A stretch of DNA of 64,000 bases. Source: Micromonospora arida (lineage in GTDB: Bacteria; Actinomycetota; Actinomycetes; Mycobacteriales; Micromonosporaceae). The stretch is taken from positions 1 through 64,000 of the forward strand of contig NZ_QGSY01000230.1 in NCBI RefSeq assembly GCF_003857035.1, given 5' to 3'. Positions within the stretch are counted from its first letter, which is position 1; the number at the start of each line of letters is the position of its first letter. This document shows, in pieces, positions 42,986 to 50,827 of the stretch. Both the position numbers and the translations under genes were made by a program. The notes under the pieces were generated by a model. That model ran no database searches, had not been told where the DNA came from, and saw nothing but the letters and a program-made list of their open reading frames with translations.

Positions 42986-43804
42986 TCAGAACGCGGGCAC
43001 CGTCGCACGGCCGCGCGCCGTCACCTTGTTCTCCCGGGTCTGCTCGACGTTCTCGCGGGGCTGCGCGCCGACGGGTCGGGCAACCTCGCTCAGCGGCAGC
43101 ACCGACGCCGACTCGGCGACCCGTCGTCCGGTCGCGGCGTGCGCCTCCTCGCGCAGACTGCGAGCCGCGGCCACCGCCAACTCGGCCGCCCGCCACGCGG
43201 CCTGCTCCCGCTGGCGGGCTGCGGCGTGCCGGGCCGCCAGGTTGTCCCGGATCGCCCGCTGGAGCACCAGCTCCTGCTCGACCGGGTGCAGTCGCGGGTC
43301 CCAGCCGTCGCGGTGCGCGAAGACGTCGCTGAGCTGCTCCACCGACAGCTCCCGCCGCCAGTACGCATCCAACGCCGCCCGGTGCAGGTAGCGCTCGCGG
43401 TCCGCGTACTCGGCGGGGGTGCGTGCGGTGTGCGGCAGCGGCATCGCGGCCGCCGCGTCGAGCCGCCGTACGCCAGCCTCGGCCGGCTCGTACGCCAGCC
43501 AGGCTGCCTCGACCGCCTCCTGCGCGGCCACCCACTCCGCGCGGCGGCGTCGCACGGTGGTGGTCGCCCGCTCCGCGGCCACCGCGACCTCCTGCGCGTA
43601 GCGGCTCTGCTCCCGCTCCTCCTGCGCCTGCTCAAGTTGGCTCGGCATGGCGGCGCGGCGGATCCGGGAGCCCGGGTCGAAACGGAACCGGCCGGGCCGC
43701 AGGAGGAGAGCGGCGACGGCGACGGCTACCACCCCGAGCAGGCTCAGCCAGATGACGGCGGCCCGGGAGAGGTCTGGCAGGACGGCGGAGAGGATGGTTT
43801 GCAT
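42986..43804 (-). CDS. Membrane-anchored coiled-coil hypothetical protein
   Basis: A 272-residue protein of unknown function. One membrane segment (about residues 14-36) is followed by a basic FRFDPGSRIRR and a long Ala/Glu/Arg-rich helical body likely to form coiled coil (EQAQEEREQSRYAQEVAVAAERATT, in part). ATG 43804 has GAGG with an 8-nt spacer; GTG 43813 is possible. Neighbours give no functional hint. Confidence 0.75.
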   Translation of the reverse strand: MQTILSAVLPDLSRAAVIWLSLLGVVAVAVAALLLRPGRFRFDPGSRIRRAAMPSQLEQAQEEREQSRYAQEVAVAAERATTTVRRRRAEWVAAQEAVEAAWLAYEPAEAGVRRLDAAAAMPLPHTARTPAEYADRERYLHRAALDAYWRRELSVEQLSDVFAHRDGWDPRLHPVEQELVLQRAIRDNLAARHAAARQREQAAWRAAELAVAAARSLREEAHAATGRRVAESASVLPLSEVARPVGAQPRENVEQTRENKVTARGRATVPAF

Positions 43805-43960
43805 GATCAGCACCTCGCGGTCGAAGGCGGGTATCGACGGGGGCAGGAAGGCGCGGCAGCACCGGTCGGCCCGGTGGCGGGATGGTCCCGTCGACGGCGA
43901 ACTCAGATGCCGTGCGGGATGATCAGCCGGGATCGGGCCCCGGGGATCGCCGGGCCTGGC

Positions 43961-44320
43961 TCAGCGGGCGGGCGGGCCGCGTCGTGCAGGAGAGCCACGG
44001 CCGGGATCGATGGCCGGGACGTGCACCGGGCCCGCCGCGACCGGACCGGTCACCGTGGCGGTATCGCGCGTGCCGGCCGGCGGGGCTTCAGCGGGCTGGG
44101 CGGCCCGCTGGTTGGCCGGGCCGGCGTCGGGGCGGACAATTGCCACCCGGCTGCTCACGGCACTGGGCCGCAGCTGCGTGGGGGCGGGCGGTGGGGTCGC
44201 GGCGAGAGCGGCACCGAGGCCGACCGCGAGCACCAGCGCGGTGACCGCCAGGCGGGTCAGATCCCGCAGTGACCGCAGCACAGCCCACCTGGCTGGGCGG
44301 ACAGACGCTGCGGACGACAC
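43961..44320 (-). CDS. Small membrane/secreted hypothetical protein
   Basis: A 119-residue protein with one hydrophobic segment (about residues 22-42, LTRLAVTALVLAVGLGAALAA, which may act as signal or anchor) and a Pro/Ala/Arg-rich low-complexity rest. On the minus strand TAGGTT lies 6 nt before the GTG, giving a leaderless start, the main reason to accept it. Function unknown. Confidence 0.6.
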   Translation of the reverse strand: MSSAASVRPARWAVLRSLRDLTRLAVTALVLAVGLGAALAATPPPAPTQLRPSAVSSRVAIVRPDAGPANQRAAQPAEAPPAGTRDTATVTGPVAAGPVHVPAIDPGRGSPARRGPPAR

Positions 44321-44434
44321 CCGACCAACCTATCGCCCGTCCTGGCCCATCGCAGCACGGCGAAGGACCGGGCGGGCGTGACCGCCACCACCCTGCGCAC
44401 TGTGGACGGCGTCGGCCGGGGGCCGGGAACGGCA

Positions 44435-44469
44435 GTGCCCCCGACCGGATCGGGTCCGATCGGGGGCAC
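44435..44469 (-). terminator. Terminator after the minus-strand ESX genes
   Basis: GTGCCCCCGA (44435-44444) pairs with TCGGGGGCAC (44460-44469), and CGGA/TCCG pairs inside. It starts about 57 nt after the stop of the WxG-type gene. Confidence 0.78.
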
Positions 44470-44526
44470 CGTGCATCGTTGGGGTGGCACCGCCGGTGGG
44501 GTGGGCGTGCCGGCGACGGTCCGTGA

Positions 44527-45822
44527 TCAGTCGCCGGTGCCGAGCACCCGGGGCGCTGCCTTCTCGTCGCCCTGCCACACCCTCTCGTCCTCGGTCAACC
44601 AGGTCAGCCGCTCGTCGGAGTCGTCGTCCTGCGCTCGACCCTGCCCGCCGAGCACACCAGGGCGGCCGCCGCCGGACCCCGGTCGGGCGTTGCCGCCGGT
44701 CATGGCCGGGCGTCCGCCGCTGCCACCGCGCTGGCCGTCGATGCTGCGCCCGACCCCGTTGGCGGCGCGGGTCTCCGCCGGGGCCGCACCACCGCCGGTC
44801 GGCCGAGCCGAGGCGGGGGCCGCGTTGCCCGAGCCCGCGAGCGCGCCGCTGCGCAACACCCCGCCGGCCGGTGACCCGCCCTGTGCTCCGTAGAGCAGGC
44901 CGGGACCGGTGCTCGCCGCAGCGGGCGCGCCGGCCGGCCCGGACAGCCCGACCAGCCCGGCGGCACCTCCGCCGAGCAGCGCGCCGCCGATCAGCGGGTC
45001 GGCTCCGGCGAGGGAGGTGCCGCCGTCAGCGATTTCGCTGCCGGCGCCGATCGGAGCGGTGACGACAGCCGGGCTGCCACCGGTGCCCGAGCCGACCTCG
45101 CCCGGAGTCGAACCGTCACCCGGCAGTTGGGCGACGCGGACGGGCGACGAGATGGTCGCGTCACCGGTGCGCCCGGTGTCAGCGCCGGTGTTGGGGCCGC
45201 CGGACACCCTGGCGATGGCCGAGACACTCTGTGGCGTCGTCGGGTCCTTGCGGGCGGTGCTCGGAGTATCCGGGTCGGGCGGGGGCGGTTCGACCACCCG
45301 GTCGTAGGCGGAGATCTCGTAACTGTTGGCCAGGCCGGCCACCAGCGTCACCATCCGCTGGTGGGCCTTCTCCTGCTCTGCCTTGTCCTGCTGGTGACCC
45401 GCGATGCCCCCGACGATCAGACCGGTCAGACCGAAGGCCGCGCCACCCTTGATCGCGCCGCCGATCGCCTTGTCGTTGTCGTCGGTCTCCTCCGGGCTCT
45501 CGGCCTGCTTGTGCGCGGCGCGCAGATGGTCGGCCATCATGGTCAACCCCTGCTTGACGCCGGCCATCCCTTCGCCCAACGCGTCGGTGTGGGCGACGAT
45601 CAGGCTGAGTCGCCGATGGAACTCCCGACCCGCCGAACCCGTCCACGTGTTGGCGAGCTTGTCGAGGTCGCCGCTCAGATCCCGGCCGAGGCCGTCGAGG
45701 ATGCCCTTGAGCTCGGCCCACTGGGTGGCCACGCCCTCGATCTGCTCCGGCTTGCCCGCCATCAGGCCGTCGTACAGCTGCTGGTGGCTGTCGCCCTGAT
45801 AGCGCTGGGTGTATTCAGACAC
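44527..45822 (-). CDS. WXG100-like protein with long Gly/Ala-rich tail, ESX substrate candidate
   Basis: A 431-residue protein. Residues 1-130 are helical with W60-T-G62 at the hairpin turn (LANTWTGSAGREFHRRL), as in WXG100/PPE proteins. Two hydrophobic patches (about 120-150) follow, then a disordered Gly/Ala/Pro/Ser tail. The conserved-looking end has ERLTWLTEDERVWQGDE. No YxxxD/E signal is seen, but its upstream partner has one. AAGGAGG precedes the GTG; the first 8 nt overlap the partner gene. Likely secreted or surface-bound by the adjacent ESX system. Confidence 0.8.
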   Translation of the reverse strand: MSEYTQRYQGDSHQQLYDGLMAGKPEQIEGVATQWAELKGILDGLGRDLSGDLDKLANTWTGSAGREFHRRLSLIVAHTDALGEGMAGVKQGLTMMADHLRAAHKQAESPEETDDNDKAIGGAIKGGAAFGLTGLIVGGIAGHQQDKAEQEKAHQRMVTLVAGLANSYEISAYDRVVEPPPPDPDTPSTARKDPTTPQSVSAIARVSGGPNTGADTGRTGDATISSPVRVAQLPGDGSTPGEVGSGTGGSPAVVTAPIGAGSEIADGGTSLAGADPLIGGALLGGGAAGLVGLSGPAGAPAAASTGPGLLYGAQGGSPAGGVLRSGALAGSGNAAPASARPTGGGAAPAETRAANGVGRSIDGQRGGSGGRPAMTGGNARPGSGGGRPGVLGGQGRAQDDDSDERLTWLTEDERVWQGDEKAAPRVLGTGD

Positions 45823-46183
45823 GCCCGTCCTCCTTCGTCTGAAACGCCCGTTCGACCGGGTTCAGCGCGGCGGTGACATCGTCGGAGTTGGCCGCGTTAC
45901 GCGCCTCGGTGGTGCGGTAGTTGCTCAGGATCGTGCTGGTCGCCTGCTGTGCCGCCAGCACCGCCTGCCGGATCCGTTCGGCCTGGTCGACATAGGACTG
46001 ATGCACCTCGCTGTAGCGACGCGCCTTGTCGGTGGCGTCGAAGAACGAGCCCAGGGCCGGAGGACGGCACTGCATCTCGGTGTTGAGCTTGCGCAGCACC
46101 GACTCGGCCTGGCTCAACCGCGACGCCAGGTGCTCGTGGAAGTCCTCAAGGGACAACAGGTCGACTTCCGTACGCCCGGCCAT
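45815..46183 (-). CDS. Small helical ESX partner protein with YxxxE signal
   Basis: A 122-residue all-helical protein (SLEDFHEHLASRLSQAESVLRKL, in part). It lacks WxG but has Y89-RTT-E93 followed by a flexible end, the general type VII secretion signal YxxxD/E. It overlaps the WxG gene by 8 nt, so the two should form a heterodimer in which one gives WxG and the other YxxxE, as PE/PPE pairs do. ATG 46183 has GGGGA upstream; ATG 46225 is in frame but that stretch has poorer codon use. Confidence 0.75.
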   Translation of the reverse strand: MAGRTEVDLLSLEDFHEHLASRLSQAESVLRKLNTEMQCRPPALGSFFDATDKARRYSEVHQSYVDQAERIRQAVLAAQQATSTILSNYRTTEARNAANSDDVTAALNPVERAFQTKEDGRV

Positions 46184-46271
46184 GGCAACATCCCCGTCGT
46201 TCTGGTTGACAACCGTCAGCGACATCCAGGTTAGTCCACCAGTGCGACTCCGGGCGACCCGCCGAAGCTGC

Positions 46272-47891
46272 TCAGCCGTCGGTGCCGGTCGATTCCGTGG
46301 ACCCCCCGCCGGTCCCGCCGCTCGACGGGGTGCCACCGGCCGGACTCGACGGGGTCGACCCCGACGGTGGCGCGGCGGACGACGACCCCGACGGTGGCGC
46401 CGCGGACGGCGTGCCCGACGGCGGCGCCGCGGACGGTGAGCCCGACTTCGGCGCGGCCGACGGCGGTGCGGACGGTGCCGGCCCGTCGGGAGCGAAGACG
46501 GCGAACGCGTCCTCGCGGTCCAGAGTCGGCCCGGTCGGGATCAGTGCGAGCAGGGACCCGGGCACCGCCAACGGGGTGATCCCGCCGTAGCCGAGCACGT
46601 CCAGTGTCGCCGCCGAGCCGAGCGGATACCGGATGCCCTGCGGGCTGATCAGGTAGATCGTCGACCCGGCGGCGCCGGACCCGCTGGTCCCGGCACCGGG
46701 CGAGGCCTGCGCGATGACACCCTTGCCGCCGGGCAGCAGCACCGCCTCGGCGGTGCGTACGGCGTCGCGTCTGGTCTGGCGCACCGGCACCAGACCCGGA
46801 TCGCTGTCGGTCAACTCGCTCGGCACGCGGTCGAAGACCTCCAGGGTGGTGGTCGGCGGGCCGCCCGAGCTGTCCTTGCGGTAGGTCGCGCACAGCGTGG
46901 TCTGACCGGGCTGGGCCGGGTACAGGGCGGGCATCGTCGGGGGCACCCCCTCCTCCTCGATCCGCCGCTCCTCGAACGCCTCGCTGGCCTGGTTCGGGGT
47001 GATGTCGGTGATCCGACCGCCGTTGCTGACGAGCAGCAGAGCGGTGATCTCACTGATCGAGACGAGAGCGTCCCGGGTCAGCACGTAGTGCCGCCCGGCG
47101 GCCTTGAACACCGAACCGACGTCGTGCGACTGCCCGGCCACCTTGCGACTGCTGGGCTCGCCCTCACCGGGCAGCGACGGCCGGCGCAGCGGTGGCCCGG
47201 CCGGCACGGCGTTGAGCAGTTGCTGCCCGACCTGGAGTCGCTCGGTGCCGGCCATCCGCAGCGCGGTGATCGTGCGGGACGGGTCGAGCAGTTGGAGTCG
47301 GGTGTTGTTGGTGACCAGGTACCGCTGGTCGTTCACCGAGACCAGCACCGCCCGGTCACCCAGCGGCGTGCCGCCGGGCAGGGCCCGGTCGATCACCAGT
47401 CGGGTGCTGGACCGCTGCCGGTCGACCGGGTCGGGCACGTCGCAGACCGACCAGGGCAGCCCGGTCAGCGACTTGCGGTCCGGCAGGGCGTCCGGTGCTC
47501 CGACGATGCCGACGGTGACGCCGCGGGGCCGGTCCCGCAGCGACGCCTGGGACATCGTCCGCACCTGGGCACTCGCGTCGTTCACGATGAGGCGCGCCGA
47601 GGTGTAGTTGAGCGTCGGGTGCAGCTTGCCCTCGATGAACACGTACGTCGCGCCGGTCTCCCGTTCGATGACCAGGGTCTGGTCGTCCAGCGGCGCCGCG
47701 CCACCGGTCAACTGGCCGTAGGCACCCACCCCGCCGAGCACGATGGCCGCGGTGAGGACACTGCCGAAGACGGCCATGCCGAGCCGTCGCATCGGCAGGT
47801 TGGTGGTCTCCGGATCGCCCGACAGCAAGGCGGAGACGATGCGGCGGGTGACGAAGCGGTACGCCTGCACCTGATCGCGGCGGGTCCGCAT
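46272..47891 (-). CDS. eccB: ESX type VII secretion protein EccB
   Basis: A 539-residue core component. The N-terminal MRTRRDQVQAYRFVTRRIVSALLSGDPET (in part) and a membrane segment at about residues 40-65 are hallmarks. The extracytoplasmic repeats follow (VSVNDQRYLVTNNTRLQLLD, TLCATYRKDSSGG). The last 80 residues are an added Pro/Ser/Ala/Gly repeat. EccB spans the membrane as part of the EccBCDE complex. GGAGGTAAGTC precedes the ATG. It is divergent from eccE across 162 bp. Confidence 0.94.
   Translation of the reverse strand: MRTRRDQVQAYRFVTRRIVSALLSGDPETTNLPMRRLGMAVFGSVLTAAIVLGGVGAYGQLTGGAAPLDDQTLVIERETGATYVFIEGKLHPTLNYTSARLIVNDASAQVRTMSQASLRDRPRGVTVGIVGAPDALPDRKSLTGLPWSVCDVPDPVDRQRSSTRLVIDRALPGGTPLGDRAVLVSVNDQRYLVTNNTRLQLLDPSRTITALRMAGTERLQVGQQLLNAVPAGPPLRRPSLPGEGEPSSRKVAGQSHDVGSVFKAAGRHYVLTRDALVSISEITALLLVSNGGRITDITPNQASEAFEERRIEEEGVPPTMPALYPAQPGQTTLCATYRKDSSGGPPTTTLEVFDRVPSELTDSDPGLVPVRQTRRDAVRTAEAVLLPGGKGVIAQASPGAGTSGSGAAGSTIYLISPQGIRYPLGSAATLDVLGYGGITPLAVPGSLLALIPTGPTLDREDAFAVFAPDGPAPSAPPSAAPKSGSPSAAPPSGTPSAAPPSGSSSAAPPSGSTPSSPAGGTPSSGGTGGGSTESTGTDG
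46366..46470 (-). repeat. Pro/Ser/Gly coding repeat in the EccB tail
   Basis: Degenerate 24-30 bp units (plus strand GACGGTGGCGCCGCGGACGG and variants) encode AAPPSG-type repeats near the EccB C-terminus. Length may vary between strains. Confidence 0.6.
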
Positions 47892-47953
47892 GACTTACCT
47901 CCGGCGGGGTGGATCCGCGACGATCAGGGTCGGGGTGCCGTCGCGGGCTTCCC

Positions 47954-47961
47954 TACGATAA
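47954..47961. promoter_or_regulatory. Possible bidirectional -10 element between eccB and eccE
   Basis: TACGATAA gives TACGAT as a -10 box toward eccE and TATCGT toward eccB. The same TACGAT/TACGGT hexamer lies about 80-100 nt before eccC (50741) and the first WXG100 gene (54898). The -35 boxes are unclear. Confidence 0.4.
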
Positions 47962-48053
47962 GGGGCCGACGGTGGTTCCTTGGGACCACCGCTCGTGGCC
48001 GGCACCGGACCGACCCGGCGCAGAGCCGTACCGTGCAGGAGGGACAGTCAGCG

Positions 48054-49241
48054 ATGACGCAGGTTCAGGCGCCACCCGCCCGAGCGGTCACGGACCCGGT
48101 GGACGTTCCGACCCGGCCGGCGCCCCCGGCCGAGCGGCCCGGCCGTGGACGGGTCGGCCCCGTGCTGGTCGGGCAGCTCGTCGTACTGGAGTTGTGCGTG
48201 GTCGGCGTCTGGGCCGCCACGGCCGGACCCAGCTGGGTGCTCGCCGCGGCGGGCACTGCGGCGCTGTTGGTCGTCCTGGCGGCGTTCGCCCGTCGCGGCG
48301 GCCGCTGGTGGTTCGAGGACCTGCTGCTGCGCCGACGGTTGCGGCGACGCGGTGAGCGGGCGTCGGCCGCGCTGGCCAGCGGTACGGCGACCGACCCGAG
48401 GTTGGCCGCGCTCGCCCCTGAGCTGAGCGTCATCGAGCTGACCGACCGAGGCACCCGGCTCGGAATCGGGCGTGACGACCAGGGTTGGTTCGCCGCCGTC
48501 GCCCTGCAGTCCGCGACCGGTGCGGCGGTCGGCTCCGTCGACGCCGCCGCGGTGGACCGCGCGCTGCGGGTGCTCGCGGACTTCAGCGCCCCGGTCTCCC
48601 GGGCCCAGGTCGTCGCGCACACGCTGGTCTGGTACCCGTCACCCGGTGCGCCGCCTGCGGCCCACCGGACCGTGTGGGTGGCGCTGCGGCTCACCGTTCG
48701 GGACGCCCGGGTCGAGGCGGTGAGCCGCGGCGGCGGGCTGACCGGCGTACACCGGACGGTGGCGGCCGGGATCGGCCGGCTCGGCAAGGCGCTGACTTCG
48801 GCGGGGCTGGCCCATCGTCCGTTGGGCCGGGAGGAGCTACGTGCGGCCATCGTCTCGGCCGCCGGTCTGGACCTGGTGCCCGAGGCGCCGGCGGAGAGTT
48901 GGAGTGGGTTGCGCGGCGGCGGCTGGACGCACCGCTGCATGGCTCTGCGGGGCCGCTTCGACGCGCCGCTCGGTCCGCTCGTGGACGCGATCACCGCGAC
49001 CTCGGCGCCGTCGCACACGGTGGCCGTGACCGTCTCGTCGGACGGTCGGGTGGCGGCACCGCTGTTGCGGGTCGCGGCGATGGACAACCACGTCGAGGCC
49101 CTGGTCAAGGTGGTTCGTGAGGTCGCCGACCGGGTGGGCGCGTCGACCCGGCCGATGGACGGTCAGCATGCTCCGGGCGTCTACGCCACCGCTCCGGTCG
49201 CGTCGGCGCTGGGTGTCTCCACCGGTCCGCGGGCGCGCTGA
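48054..49241 (+). CDS. eccE: ESX type VII secretion protein EccE
   Basis: A 395-residue component. Two membrane segments (about residues 38-58 and 63-80) lead to RWWFEDLLLRRRLRRRG and a cytoplasmic domain with LSVIELTDRGTRLGIGRDDQGWFAAV (in part), typical of EccE. It belongs to the secretion complex around EccB, C and D. GGAGGG is 10 nt before the ATG; the open frame back to 47088 overlaps eccB and is not used. It converges with eccD, 22 nt between stops. Confidence 0.88.
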   Translation: MTQVQAPPARAVTDPVDVPTRPAPPAERPGRGRVGPVLVGQLVVLELCVVGVWAATAGPSWVLAAAGTAALLVVLAAFARRGGRWWFEDLLLRRRLRRRGERASAALASGTATDPRLAALAPELSVIELTDRGTRLGIGRDDQGWFAAVALQSATGAAVGSVDAAAVDRALRVLADFSAPVSRAQVVAHTLVWYPSPGAPPAAHRTVWVALRLTVRDARVEAVSRGGGLTGVHRTVAAGIGRLGKALTSAGLAHRPLGREELRAAIVSAAGLDLVPEAPAESWSGLRGGGWTHRCMALRGRFDAPLGPLVDAITATSAPSHTVAVTVSSDGRVAAPLLRVAAMDNHVEALVKVVREVADRVGASTRPMDGQHAPGVYATAPVASALGVSTGPRAR

Positions 49242-49263
49242 CCGGTGCGGCGGCGGTGCACGG

Positions 49264-50661
49264 TCAGGGTCGGAGGTTGACGATCCAGCCGTAGAGGCCG
49301 CAGACCCAGAAGGCGAGCGGCACCAGCGAGATGATGAGCAGGATCTCGGCGATGTCGAGCAGGCGGCCCCAGACCGGCGAGATGCGTTTGCCGGCGACGG
49401 TCAGACCATAGATCAGGCTGATCACCGCGGCGAGCACCAGACCGCCCAGGATCAGGCCGAGCCGGACCGCCAGCGACCCACCGGCGAAGGTGGTCGCGGC
49501 GGCCAGGCCCAGACCCACGGTTCCGGCCAGCAGCACCGGGGTGCGCTGCGAGCGGCCCAGGAGGGGGCGGGCCCGCAGCAGCGCCAGCAGGGCCAGCACC
49601 AGGCACAGCAGCACCGCGGGCAGGCGGCCGTCCAGAGCCAGCACGAGTTGCGCGCCCAGCACCAGCAGCGACACCGTCCACAGCAGGCCGGTCAGGAACT
49701 GGTCGGCGCGCTCACTCTGCTGGAGCACCTGCCGGCCGTCGACCGACTCGCTGTCGGTCTTCAGGTCCTCCGGACCGGTCGGGATCGACGGCACCGGCAG
49801 GCGAGCCAGCCGGTAGGCCATCATCGGCAGCGCCGGCACCACGCCGAACGCGACCGCCGCGACCACCGCGGCGGAGGCTGCCGCGTCGAGGCCGAGGACC
49901 AGGCAGAGCAGCGCGCCCAGGCCGGTCGCGGCCGCGACCCCGATCGCGGCGAAAAAGAGGGGATACCGGTCGCCGACGGCCAGCACGGCCACCGCGCCGG
50001 CCACCACCGCGGCGGTCGCCGCGAGCAGGACATGCGGACTGGCCAGGTCGGTCAGTGATCGATCGCCGGCGAGCAGCAGCAGGCCGCCGGTGGCCGCGTG
50101 CACCAGGCCGACCAGGGCCAGCACCGCGCCGATGCCGCTGTCACCGGCGGCCCTGGAGAGCACCGCCGCGCCCACCAGCAGCGCCACCGCGACCAGCAGC
50201 GCGGCCAGCGCGCCGGGCAGGTGCGGCGGACCGGCGAAGAGGGCGGCCAGCGCACCGGCGCCGAACGCCGCCGCCGCGAAGGCCACAGCGAAGGAGCGGG
50301 TCGCGCCGACCTGCCAGGCGCCAGGGCGCTGGTTGGTCGCGGTGGCGACCGCGTCCACCACGTCGTCGAAGACGATCTCCGGCGCGGCGTCGGACCGGGG
50401 GTTGAAGTAGAGCACCTCACCGTCCCGGACGCTGAGCTGCGCCGCGGTACGACCACCGTCGAGGGGCGCACCGCCCAACCGGGACAGTGCCCAGCCGCCG
50501 TGCCGAGCACCCTCGTCGGCCATGTCCTCACCGGCGTAGCGCAGCAGGGTGGGGAGCAGGTCGGCCAACGGCACATCCGACGGCAGCGCCAGATCCATCC
50601 GGGTACGCGGAGCCACGATGGTGATCCGGCTGAGACCACCGGTCGCCGTCTTCGTCGCCAC
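49264..50661 (-). CDS. eccD: ESX type VII secretion membrane protein EccD
   Basis: A 465-residue protein. A ubiquitin-like N-terminal domain (about residues 8-85: SRITIVAPRTRMDLALPSDVPLADLLPTLL, in part, and VRDGEVLYFNPR) is followed by about 11 membrane segments, the EccD channel architecture. GTG 50661 has GGAGG with a 5-nt spacer; upstream in-frame codons to 50727 are not supported. It diverges from eccC across 166 bp. Confidence 0.92.
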   Translation of the reverse strand: MATKTATGGLSRITIVAPRTRMDLALPSDVPLADLLPTLLRYAGEDMADEGARHGGWALSRLGGAPLDGGRTAAQLSVRDGEVLYFNPRSDAAPEIVFDDVVDAVATATNQRPGAWQVGATRSFAVAFAAAAFGAGALAALFAGPPHLPGALAALLVAVALLVGAAVLSRAAGDSGIGAVLALVGLVHAATGGLLLLAGDRSLTDLASPHVLLAATAAVVAGAVAVLAVGDRYPLFFAAIGVAAATGLGALLCLVLGLDAAASAAVVAAVAFGVVPALPMMAYRLARLPVPSIPTGPEDLKTDSESVDGRQVLQQSERADQFLTGLLWTVSLLVLGAQLVLALDGRLPAVLLCLVLALLALLRARPLLGRSQRTPVLLAGTVGLGLAAATTFAGGSLAVRLGLILGGLVLAAVISLIYGLTVAGKRISPVWGRLLDIAEILLIISLVPLAFWVCGLYGWIVNLRP

Positions 50662-50827
50662 AGTGGCCTCCAGGTGTGCGTCTGTGATCGGCTGGCGGGA
50701 ATGCTGCGGTCCGGGTCCACCGCGCACACGGCAGATTACCTACGATGACGGCACGTACGATGCCCACCCGCGGGCGGTGTTCCGCGGGCCGCACGTCATC
50801 AGGGCCGCTTCTGGGGAGGAGACAGCC

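Noticed and set aside
44378..44893. Plus-strand open frame of 171 codons over the ESX terminator
   Set aside because: It runs through the terminator hairpin and antisense to the WxG-type gene; no motif supports it.
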